A stretch of 64,000 nucleotides of DNA. Source: Sorangium aterium. GTDB lineage: Bacteria; Myxococcota_A; Polyangia; Polyangiales; Polyangiaceae. The notes under the pieces are model-generated. The model saw only the letters and a program-made list of their open reading frames with translations. It had not been told where the DNA came from and ran no database searches. This document shows, in pieces, positions 54,001-60,803 of the stretch. The position numbers and the translations under genes were made by a program. Location: positions 2,976,001-3,040,000 of the forward strand of contig NZ_JAQNDK010000001.1 in assembly GCF_028368935.1 (NCBI RefSeq), written 5' to 3'. Every line of letters starts with the position of its first letter. The stretch's first letter is position 1.

Positions 54001-54765
54001 CTCGGCCTCGCGCAGCTGCTGGCAGAGCGCCCGGTGCTCCGCCGCCAGGCTCTCCACCGCAGCCCTCGCCTCCTCGATCTTCTTCACGCGAGCGTTGGCC
54101 GCCTTCAGCTTCTCCTCGGCTGACCGGTATTCGCCCGTCGTCGTGCCGGTCCTGTGTGTGAAATAGCGCGCGGCATGCTCGAGCACCCGTGTGCGCACCC
54201 GCTCGCCATGCTTGCCGCCCAGCACCTGTCCGACCTGCCTGCCGATGGTTTCGGAGAGCGTACCCCGCACGGTCTCGTCGAGGACATCGCCGGGATCGGT
54301 GTAAGCCGTCTCGTCCTGTGCGACCCACAGGAGCCCCCACAGCCCCATGTCGCTCCGCGTGCTCCCAGTCCTGCCTGGGCGCCGCCCGTCGAGCCGCGCC
54401 AGCAGGAGATCTTCCGCGTCCGCGCCGTGCACGACCGTACCCTCGCGGTGCAGGCGCACCTCGGCGAAGCGATTTTCGATGAATCGCTTGTGCACGCTGA
54501 CGCGTTCGCCGCCGATATCCAGCTCGACCCAGATCTCGGGAGCGTTGCGCGTACCGTGCGTCTGGAGGGCTCTGATCTTCTGGTTCTTGGCGTCGTGCCG
54601 CTCGAAGAGCGCCGCCCGCAGGGCCTCGACGAGCGTAGACTTGCCTGCCTCGTTCCGGCCGCTGATCACGTTGATTCCGCCAGCGAAGGGCCCCACATCG
54701 AGGCGCTCGGTGAGAGCGCCGACATGCTGCACCGAGAGACGGACGAGCTTGATCCCGTGGTTCAT
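51016..54765 (-). CDS. Rad50/YhaN-like SMC-type ATPase
   Basis: A 1249-residue ATPase with Walker A GRNEAGKST (36-44, the YhaN/SbcC form), long heptad-rich coiled coils between, ABC signature LSGGTREQ (1149-1156), Walker B LPLILDD (about 1177-1183) and H-loop LLTCHPDR. No CxxC zinc hook is present: the only close Cys pair is Cys-(4)-Cys. Instead two beta-rich insertions interrupt the coils (DGTRIVVFPAEGEAIIRSAG near the middle and QRTAFTLTRGTTVVLDEVAE later). It resembles B. subtilis YhaN, which pairs with the Mre11-like YhaO. Its ATG overlaps the nuclease stop (ATGA at 54765-54762). Confidence 0.87.
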   Translation of the reverse strand: MNHGIKLVRLSVQHVGALTERLDVGPFAGGINVISGRNEAGKSTLVEALRAALFERHDAKNQKIRALQTHGTRNAPEIWVELDIGGERVSVHKRFIENRFAEVRLHREGTVVHGADAEDLLLARLDGRRPGRTGSTRSDMGLWGLLWVAQDETAYTDPGDVLDETVRGTLSETIGRQVGQVLGGKHGERVRTRVLEHAARYFTHRTGTTTGEYRSAEEKLKAANARVKKIEEARAAVESLAAEHRALCQQLREAEHKLPGLEREHSDAVAAEHRLNQLEGLLRQAESRVAAARAVVQAVQQEVDARASLAREAEQLDAAIKRIDEATGELSQTLEDAKQAAAAARDVAGQARTAVLEARAALHTATDDLDRARRRDEAARAAKDLRAAEEVDDDIAEATRRLETETIDERVCEQLECLAAKTAALRARLDADGTRIVVFPAEGEAIIRSAGCPATIDVPGLGMLEIEPARPGLAQALADAEKRRTKLEEALLALGVADVPAARARHSVRIQAEREEAALGTEMRRLAPKGLDALEQEVREHHAERARLESALDEATRADREREASLRGLAANRLDEAAMDGLRQREQDVAILRAACDAIGTRMEMLALTDLRIRAGGEEVSQRLITGQRTAFTLTRGTTVVLDEVAEIKLEPRGEDLAESRARLDRAERDLAATLQGLGIGTVADATEAARAWVRLDAARKQAEERLVEVAPRGVQTLRAEVAEVRAQSLAAETALADARSAFARHAQIEVELSQNRVTGDALARLATLERELGDAEMAIERLQARVRAITGPVAAGPRREWAVTRAVRPETVQNLTWEIIPGELGSGLDVDGLERRFREALERADVADLDAAKARFRARLALDVQIAELRKQLRSLAPDGLDALRSRAAAFGNAEAAHSATAGEEVPADLAALQTAIDEGREEVRTREANAERAAEAADRSERELRVLESSLGEAAAVRHEKVARLHVVTDKLAALREIVPDTNLWQRNTTAQWELEQALVSARSAAAELEEAAPVLLRGEVLRAKGAIDSHRQRIADLHDKMLQRKTLLDQAAVEGHFEELGAAQVEQLDAAEALARIEREARAARLLSTVVEDAYAESQRLFLAPVLKEASPYLSKLRPGTEIRMTRDLKLDKVLRRGTEEDFGQLSGGTREQLSVIVRLSLARVMAKDKRPLPLILDDTMGWTDDGRFLSMVQILRDAASELQIILLTCHPDRFARFQAEYSVDLDRLRERPPPAPEALAEHRAL

Positions 54766-55895
54766 GACACCGCCCCGTGAAAGTAGTGGAGCAGACGAAG
54801 CGCTCGGGAGCGCTCCACTTCCGATGTCCCTTCGATCTCGCCGCGGAGCCGTGCGACAGCCTGCCCGAGCCAACCTTCGGTGGGGAGGGTCGCCACATCG
54901 GCTTCGCCGAGGAAGGTCTGCAGCTGCTCGTCGCGCACCCGCAGGAAGCGGAAGCGGTCGCGCGCCTTGTCCAGGATTTCGGCGTCCAGACGGGCTCGCA
55001 CCGACGCGTCGATCCTCCCCGTCAGCGTGAGCTCGAGCAGGGTGGTGTCCTTGCGGGCGAACCCGTCGAGGAGGCGCTGGAGGCTGGCGAGATCGGCATC
55101 TCCGTCGAGGCGGAGCTCGGCCTTCTTCCATTCGAGGCCGGCCACCGGGTGCGGTGTCACACGCGGCACCGCGCCGGGGCCATCGATCTCCACCTCCAGG
55201 ACATTGCCTGGGTCCTTCTCCTTGAACCTCGTCGCCTCCGGCGTCCCTGGATACCACGTACGGTCGTCGATGCGCAGGAGCCCGTGCCAGTCGCCGAGCG
55301 CGAGATAGTCGAGGCGGGCGCGGGCGGCGCGGTCCGCAGGTATGGCGTTGTTGAGGGGCTCGCCGTCGCCCACCAGACGCTCGAGGACCTCCTTGATGCC
55401 GCCGTGCGCAACGCCGATGCGCACGTGGCCGCTGGGGCCGAGCTCGGGCGTGAGATGCTCGGTGGCGTCGCCGAGGCTTTGCCGTTCCAGGAGGGGACAA
55501 CCGAGGAGCGCGACCCCCTCGCGAACGATCACCGGCTCGCGCGAGCCGAGGACGTGGACGTGGCGCGGGCACTCCCGTCGCCAGACGTCGCCGCGGTAGA
55601 GGGCATCCGAGCTGAGCGGATCGTGGTTGCCAGGAAGGAGGTAGATCGGCACGGAGATCTGGGTCATCGCCTCGAAGGAGAGGCGCAGAGTATCCGGGCG
55701 CAGGCCGTGGTCCTCGAAGACGTCACCAGCGACGATGACGAACTCGGCCTTGGTTTCGCGGGCGACCGCACCGATGCGGTGGAGCGTCCGGAGCCGCTCG
55801 TTGCGCACTATGGCGCCTGCGTCCCCGGGGATGAAGCGGGCGCGCAGGCCGAGCTGCCAGTCCGCGGTGTGGAGGAAGCGGGTGGAGGGAGGCAT
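54762..55895 (-). CDS. YhaO/SbcD/Mre11-like nuclease
   Basis: A 377-residue calcineurin-type metallophosphoesterase. Motifs: I HTADWQLG (residues 9-16; note Gln14 in place of the His of classical SbcD, seen also in the YhaO-like group), II GDVFED (57-62), III GNHD (89-92), IV VAHGG, V GDWHG. These bind two Mn ions for dsDNA/ssDNA cleavage. A C-terminal capping/DNA-binding domain follows (residues about 250-377). Stop overlaps the start of the Rad50-like gene, so the pair is translated together. ATG at 55895. Confidence 0.87.
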   Translation of the reverse strand: MPPSTRFLHTADWQLGLRARFIPGDAGAIVRNERLRTLHRIGAVARETKAEFVIVAGDVFEDHGLRPDTLRLSFEAMTQISVPIYLLPGNHDPLSSDALYRGDVWRRECPRHVHVLGSREPVIVREGVALLGCPLLERQSLGDATEHLTPELGPSGHVRIGVAHGGIKEVLERLVGDGEPLNNAIPADRAARARLDYLALGDWHGLLRIDDRTWYPGTPEATRFKEKDPGNVLEVEIDGPGAVPRVTPHPVAGLEWKKAELRLDGDADLASLQRLLDGFARKDTTLLELTLTGRIDASVRARLDAEILDKARDRFRFLRVRDEQLQTFLGEADVATLPTEGWLGQAVARLRGEIEGTSEVERSRALRLLHYFHGAVS

Positions 55896-56067
55896 GGGAA
55901 AACGAGCAGGTGGTGATAGAGGCTGCTGGCAGTCCGAGGAGCCGGTGCCTCGCGCCTCGCTCAGTGCCCCCATGTTTGACCGCGATCGCTGGGCAGACGC
56001 CATCCGCAGAGTTGCGGACCCGCCCACGCGTTGCCTGGCGGGGCGCGATGGCGCCCTGCCGTTCGTG

Positions 56068-56856
56068 TCACGCGCCGCGTCTCGCCCGGTACCGGAGCAT
56101 CTGGCGGCTTTCCACGCCAAGCTTCTCGAAGATGTGCTGCACGTGCTTCTTCACCGTGTTCAGGCTGCAGCCTAGCTCTTCAGCGATCTCATGATTGCTC
56201 AGCCCACGGATTATCGCGGAAACCACCTGGCGTTCGCGAGGCGTGAGACGTGCGTCCAGCACGGTGGGCACCTGTGGGGCGGGATGGACCATCTCAATCT
56301 GCTTGGCAGGACGCGCTTCCTTTGCGAACAACCAGCAGTTGCGGACAGCGTTGGCGATCGCTGGGGTGAGCAACTGCAACATCCTCTGCTCGCGCTCGGT
56401 GAACGGGCGCCGCCGCTTCCGGTACAGTGAAAGCCCGCTCTGAAGACCACCGCTAGCGTGCAGCATGACGGCGATCACCTGCTCGATCGGCGAGCCCAAC
56501 TCGCGCGCCCGGTGGTACATCATGTTCCGCTCGAACGCCCGCCTGTCTATCATCTCGGAGTCGCACACGACGATTTGCATCTTCGCCTGCACCGAGCTGT
56601 GTACGAAGTCGTGCGGCGCCATGGCCTCGTAAGATCCGAAGAATGCCGGGGGCAGGTTCTCGGCGATCCACTCGTACTCGCCGGCGCGCTCCGACCAGGT
56701 CACAGCGAGCGCGCCATAGTCGGCCCCGACGAGCGGCAGGAGCAGGCGGTACGCATCTTTCAACACCGAGTGTAGGTCGAGCGACGCCCCGAGCGCGCCG
56801 TTCAGGTCCCACATCGTCTGCTGCTCGCGTTTTCCGAGCCCCATCCCCTTCCACAT
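56068..56856 (-). CDS. GAF-LuxR transcriptional regulator
   Basis: A 262-residue protein. The N-terminal part (residues 15-170) has a GAF-like sensor layout (LGASLDLHSVLKDAYRLLLP, LVGADYGALAVTW, HASGGLQSGLSLYRKRRRPF, TEREQRMLQLLTPAIANAVR). The C-terminal LuxR/FixJ helix-turn-helix (RLTPRERQVVSAIIRGLSNH, EIAEELGCSLNTVKKHVQHI) is at about 200-260. It sits 35 bp after the acyltransferase gene and 172 bp before the nuclease gene on the same strand, as expected for a regulator that reads the signal made by its neighbour and controls the following operon. ATG at 56856. Confidence 0.85.
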   Translation of the reverse strand: MWKGMGLGKREQQTMWDLNGALGASLDLHSVLKDAYRLLLPLVGADYGALAVTWSERAGEYEWIAENLPPAFFGSYEAMAPHDFVHSSVQAKMQIVVCDSEMIDRRAFERNMMYHRARELGSPIEQVIAVMLHASGGLQSGLSLYRKRRRPFTEREQRMLQLLTPAIANAVRNCWLFAKEARPAKQIEMVHPAPQVPTVLDARLTPRERQVVSAIIRGLSNHEIAEELGCSLNTVKKHVQHIFEKLGVESRQMLRYRARRGA

Positions 56857-56891
56857 GGCGCCAGTCTACCATGAGACCGGGCGGCGGCAGC

Positions 56892-57680
56892 TCAGGGGCA
56901 GCCGAGAGAGCGCAGAAACGCCCTGGTGTGCACGACGTCGGCGAGCTCCACGACGAGCGGCAGCGAGCAAACGGTGTAGCCCCGTTCCCGTATGGGCCCC
57001 CCCATGTAACGCGCCGCGAGATGGGCGAAGGTCTCCAGCGTGCGCGGAAACTTCAGCCCCTGGAGGTCGCCAGCGCGTGCCCGGGCGCGCTCCGCCGGGG
57101 TGTAGAGCGGCCGCGTCGACGGTCCGTCCGCGTTCGCGCCAGGTCTCGGCGCGATCCGCCAGCGAGGGCTGACGAGGCCGCGGCGCTCTGCGATCCGGTA
57201 CGCCACCTCCGCGTCCTCGAGAGCATCTGTCTCCGCGTTGCCCGCGCCAACCCAGTGCGTCAGACCAACGCGCAGGCTCTCGCGGTACATGGCGAGATAG
57301 AGCTCGCACAGCACGGCCGTTCCCCGGTGCTGCGGGACGATGCACATCCGCGACACCTCCGCGAGCGAGACGCCTGCCGCCACGAACGGACCGAGGTCGT
57401 AACGCGAGGCGAGATCGATGCCGAGCGGCTGCCCGATCGCTCGTGCCACGTCCAGGTTATGCCCGATGAGGCGTGCGGTCGCGACTGGGGCATCATCGAC
57501 ATAAGCGATGAAGTGAAGCGTCGTCTCAAGATCGTCGTAGATATCCATCTCCCAATCGATGGTGGCAGCCTCATAATTCAGGAGCCCCTTCTCTCTCACG
57601 AACACCTGATTTCGCACGCGCTGAGCTTCCGCGATCCTCGTCGGGGTATCAGCGACACTGACGCGAATTCTCTTCTTCAT
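56892..57680 (-). CDS. LuxI/FeeM-type N-acyltransferase (autoinducer-synthase-like)
   Basis: A 262-residue GNAT-fold acyltransferase of the autoinducer-synthase/N-acyl amino acid synthase type. Conserved LuxI-like positions are visible: Arg23 and Phe27 (RNQVFVREKG), Asp46 and Asp49/50 (DWEMDIYDD), Arg70 (VATARLIG) and Glu108/Arg111 in AEVSRMCI. The next block, VPQHRGTAVLCEL, is the GNAT acyl-CoA/ACP loop. The protein is longer than classical LuxI (about 200-220). It probably joins an acyl chain to homoserine lactone or an amino acid. It is flanked by LuxR-type genes on both sides. ATG at 57680. Confidence 0.8.
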   Translation of the reverse strand: MKKRIRVSVADTPTRIAEAQRVRNQVFVREKGLLNYEAATIDWEMDIYDDLETTLHFIAYVDDAPVATARLIGHNLDVARAIGQPLGIDLASRYDLGPFVAAGVSLAEVSRMCIVPQHRGTAVLCELYLAMYRESLRVGLTHWVGAGNAETDALEDAEVAYRIAERRGLVSPRWRIAPRPGANADGPSTRPLYTPAERARARAGDLQGLKFPRTLETFAHLAARYMGGPIRERGYTVCSLPLVVELADVVHTRAFLRSLGCP

Positions 57681-57807
57681 GGATCCTCCTCCAAAAAGGT
57701 CTGGTGAAGCGGGCAGACGGAGGCATAGGCGGCGCGCGCACCGCTCCTCGCAGCGTGCGCGCCGCTACCCCCGCTGCGGCCGCTCCTGGTGGTCGAGCGC
57801 TGCCGGT

Positions 57808-58458
57808 TCAGCGAGGTGACGAGAAGAATCCGGGGAAGTACAGCCGCGTACGGCGCGCCGAGCGGAGGATCGCTTCGCTGTCCTCCGGCGCAGTGAAGCC
57901 GCGCAGGATGGTGGCGAGCCGGGCGATGTGGCCATGGTCCGCCTCACCGTGTGCCCGCAGGAACGTCACGGCTCCCTCGATCCCCGGGATCCGGCTCCTC
58001 AGGAGGAGGTTGCGCACGGTGCTCGACGCCCTACGCGCAGAGAGCGCCTCGAGCACGTACGCGGTGCCGAGAAAGGCCGCACCGGAGCCCGTCTCCGCCT
58101 CAAAGCGGTGACCGAAGATGTACGCCTGGACGGCAACGTTAGGACCCGAGCTAGCTGCCCCGAATCCGAGCGCCGCGCGATCGTCGCGCGCCCAGGCGTC
58201 ATGACCGGCTTCCTCCTCGGACTTTTCGATCAGCAGGCGCGCCAGGAGGGGGTGCCGGTGCATCGTGAGCAAGCGCTCGCCCGACGCGCGGAGCAGCTCG
58301 TGGGCCACTCCGACGTAATGATGCGTCTGCTCGAGATACTCCGCGTAGTGATCGGCGGCGATGGTCCCGGCGAAGAGCGTCCGCGCAATCGGGTGTTTAT
58401 CGAGACTGTCGATCAGTTTGTCCGCCTCGCGGTCGAGCCTAAAAACGAGGTCTCTCAT
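57808..58458 (-). CDS. Haem-oxygenase-like diiron oxidase (HDO) family protein
   Basis: A 216-residue all-helical protein of the TenA/haem-oxygenase-like fold. Candidate metal ligands lie in the three HDO helices: EYLEQTHHYV (Glu43, His46), EEEAGHDAW (Glu82, His86) and LRAHGEADHGH (His170, Asp174, His177). HDO enzymes use O2 and two irons for C-C cleavage or hydroxylation (UndA, SznF and relatives). Positioned directly upstream of the acyltransferase, it may modify the acyl chain or the signal. First gene of the collinear minus-strand block. ATG at 58458. Confidence 0.75.
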   Translation of the reverse strand: MRDLVFRLDREADKLIDSLDKHPIARTLFAGTIAADHYAEYLEQTHHYVGVAHELLRASGERLLTMHRHPLLARLLIEKSEEEAGHDAWARDDRAALGFGAASSGPNVAVQAYIFGHRFEAETGSGAAFLGTAYVLEALSARRASSTVRNLLLRSRIPGIEGAVTFLRAHGEADHGHIARLATILRGFTAPEDSEAILRSARRTRLYFPGFFSSPR

Positions 58459-58762
58459 GGCCTGATGTCTCCTTGACGGCGGAGCGGGACGCCCCGGAGC
58501 GGGCCGTCGTCATCGCCGCCGCGGAGCCCCTCAGAGCAGCCGGCAGGCCAGCAACAAAATCCTGCAATATCGATATGTTACGCTTGCGGGCGGACGGGAC
58601 TCGGAGCCCGATTTGCTGCAAACTGCGGCAGCACGAGGCGGGTCCACCCGCCCGCGCCCGTACTCCCAAAAGTAGTATTCCGCTCCTAAGCGGGCAGGTG
58701 CACGATGGGTGGTGAGAGCGGCACCGGAGGGTCGAGCATCCGGTGTCGGGGAGCGACTAGCC
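58459..58762. promoter_or_regulatory. Divergent control region of the signalling block
   Basis: A 300-bp divergent gap between the diiron-oxidase gene and a LuxR-type gene. It contains an AT-rich island with a perfect 10-bp palindrome ATATCGATAT (58567-58576). It is a natural site for LuxR-type operators and promoters of both transcripts; no consensus lux box was found by eye. Confidence 0.45.
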
Positions 58763-59101
58763 ATGCGAGAGATGAAACCCCAGCAGATCTTCCACTCCGA
58801 ACGCCTTAGCGACCTCAGTGACCTCCGGGCGCGCAGCGTCGAGCTATGCGCCTCCCAGCACGCGCCCGCGGAACGACGGACGAGCCCGGTGCTCACCCCT
58901 CGCCAGCGCGACGTGGCCGCGTTGCTCGTCGGAACAGGCCTGTCGTACAAGCAGATCGCCGCCCGGCTCGAGCTGAGCGAGGGGACCGTCCGGACGCACA
59001 CGGAGCGAATCTATCGGGCTCTCGGCGTTCACTCGCGCCCTGAGCTTACCGTCGCCCTCCTGCCGCCGGGCCGGGGCTATCCGCTGGCACCGCTAGCCTG
59101 A
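58763..59101 (+). CDS. LuxR-type DNA-binding protein, short
   Basis: A 112-residue protein (ATG at 58763) with only a LuxR/NarL helix-turn-helix at residues about 45-105 (VLTPRQRDVAALLVGTGLSY, KQIAARLELSEGTVRTHTER). It lacks a receiver or ligand domain, so it may be a downstream regulator of the GerE type. It is divergent from the diiron-oxidase/acyltransferase block and 85 bp upstream of the sigma-54-type gene on its own strand. Confidence 0.75.
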   Translation: MREMKPQQIFHSERLSDLSDLRARSVELCASQHAPAERRTSPVLTPRQRDVAALLVGTGLSYKQIAARLELSEGTVRTHTERIYRALGVHSRPELTVALLPPGRGYPLAPLA

Positions 59102-59186
59102 TCGAAACCATCGTACAGTCGGCTCGGCAGGAGCAGTTCAGCTCCTCTCCGATTCGGTAGGCTCGCTCTCGATCCGCAGGAGGAAC

Positions 59187-60686
59187 ATGGCGTACACGAC
59201 CAGCCTCGACCTCGAGCCAGAGGTCGAGCAGCGAATCAAGCAGTTGGCCGATGTGGACGAAGACGTGCTCGTCACGGGCCCGAGCGGCTCAGGGAAGAGC
59301 GCCTTGGCCCGGCGAATTCACGATCTCAGCGTCCGCCGGCGCGGGCAGTTCATTCCCCAGAACTGCGGCGCGATCCCCGGGGAGCTGGCGGAGAGCACCC
59401 TCTTCGGCCACGAGCGCGGGGCGTTCACGACCGCGCACACGGCCGCGCCCGGCATCGTCGAGGCGGCGAACCAGGGAACGCTCTTCCTCGACGAAATCGG
59501 GGAGCTCCCGCTCGCCGTCCAGGCCAAGCTGCTCACCCTGCTCCAGGATCGCAGGTATCGCCCGCTGGGCAGCGTCAAGGATCGGCCCGCGAACTTCCGG
59601 CTCATCGCCGCGACGAACCGGGATCTGCTCGAGCGGTGCAATCAGGGGCTCTTCCGCGAGGATCTCTATCACCGGATCAACGTCCTCCCGCTCACGCTGC
59701 GCCCCTTGCGCGACGCTCCTGAGCGGGTGCAGCGGATCGCGGCCGAGGAGGTGAAGCGCTTGAACATGCCCGAGGAGCTCGGGAGCCAGGTGCTGTCCGT
59801 CGTGAAGCGCCTCACCCTTCACCCGGCGGCGTGGCCCGGCAACATCCGCGAGCTCCTCACCTTCGTGCGGCGCTGCGTCCTCGGCGTGGAGGCGGAGGAG
59901 CACCGGATCCTCGGTGAGTGGGCGCGCTGGCGGAGGTCCGAGAGCGCGGAGCGCCTCACGGCGCTCGCGCCGAGCGTCAGCCCGTCGCTGGCCGACCGAG
60001 AGCGCTACGCCGGGATGATTCATGAGCTCGCAGGGCGCGGGGCTCGCCCGAAGGCCGCGGTCTCCCGGAAAGGCTCCCTTGAGCTCGCGTCGCGCCTCCT
60101 CGACGTCTTCCCCGAGCCGCTCCCCATGGACGATGTCCAGGCCGTGCTGGGGGCGCGTGACCGACGCACGCTCACCGCCAACGTGGAACTGCTCGTGAAG
60201 CACGGGCTGGTTCAGGTCTCCGCCGGCGGTGTCGTGGCGTCGTGGCCGCCGGCGACGTCGGCGCTCATCGGGCTCCGTCAGAGCGAGAGGATCCCCGCCG
60301 GGCCCGGGGAGATCCTCTCGCTTGCCCGTGGCGATCGGATCCGCATCGAGATCACCTCGAAGCTCGCCGGGACGCTCGGCGTCATGCTCGTCACCCACGG
60401 GTCGGGAGGCACGTGGGCGCCGGAGGTGATCGTCGAAGGGAAGGAGCTGCGCGCGTCGAAGACGACGGCAATTGAGATCGAGCTCGACGGCGCCGGGGGA
60501 CTCGAGCAGATCCTTCTACACGTCGGGCCGCCCGGGCGCCGCGGCGGGCGCCTGGTCGAACCTACGCTCACCGCGGTCATCATGCCCGATTCCGCGGCGC
60601 TGGAGCGAGGCCGACGGATGGCGCTCGAACGGTGGCACGACGGGTGGCTGGCCGAGCACCTCGTGTTCCACACACAGGGCAACTGA
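59187..60686 (+). CDS. Sigma-54-type AAA+ protein with altered GAFTGA loop
   Basis: A 499-residue protein behind AGGAGG. The AAA+ domain starts at residue 25: Walker A GPSGSGKS (31-38), L1 loop GAFTTA (78-83; the classic is GAFTGA, so the Gly is replaced by Thr), Walker B GTLFLDEIG (97-105), FREDLYHRINVLPL, and WPGNIREL sensor II. There is no N-terminal receiver or other sensor domain and no Fis-type HTH. After residue 270 come a wHTH-like segment and a C-terminal beta-rich domain (LARGDRIRIEITSKLAGTLG) of unknown kind. It probably does not activate sigma-54 normally. Transcribed with the upstream LuxR gene and possibly the following gene. Confidence 0.78.
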   Translation: MAYTTSLDLEPEVEQRIKQLADVDEDVLVTGPSGSGKSALARRIHDLSVRRRGQFIPQNCGAIPGELAESTLFGHERGAFTTAHTAAPGIVEAANQGTLFLDEIGELPLAVQAKLLTLLQDRRYRPLGSVKDRPANFRLIAATNRDLLERCNQGLFREDLYHRINVLPLTLRPLRDAPERVQRIAAEEVKRLNMPEELGSQVLSVVKRLTLHPAAWPGNIRELLTFVRRCVLGVEAEEHRILGEWARWRRSESAERLTALAPSVSPSLADRERYAGMIHELAGRGARPKAAVSRKGSLELASRLLDVFPEPLPMDDVQAVLGARDRRTLTANVELLVKHGLVQVSAGGVVASWPPATSALIGLRQSERIPAGPGEILSLARGDRIRIEITSKLAGTLGVMLVTHGSGGTWAPEVIVEGKELRASKTTAIEIELDGAGGLEQILLHVGPPGRRGGRLVEPTLTAVIMPDSAALERGRRMALERWHDGWLAEHLVFHTQGN

Positions 60687-60803
60687 GCGAGGCGCGCAGC
60701 CAGGCTCACGGTGCTCCCCTGACGAGCGTACCCCGCCAGAACAGCGCGCGGCCGCACACACGCAGCAGAAAAACCGAGCTACCAACACTGAGCGAGAGTC
60801 AAC

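Noticed and set aside
51016-54765. Zinc hook in the Rad50-like protein
   Set aside because: The only nearby Cys pair is spaced Cys-(4)-Cys and lies next to a beta insertion; CxxC is absent.
42283-55895. BREX, DISARM or Wadjet assignment
   Set aside because: There is no methylase, PglZ, DUF1998 helicase or JetABD-type gene. The gene content matches a Mre11-Rad50-HerA plus STAND layout instead.
60687-60803. Sigma-54 promoter upstream of the DUF6119 gene
   Set aside because: No TGGCAC-N5-TTGC-like sequence was found in the 117-bp gap.
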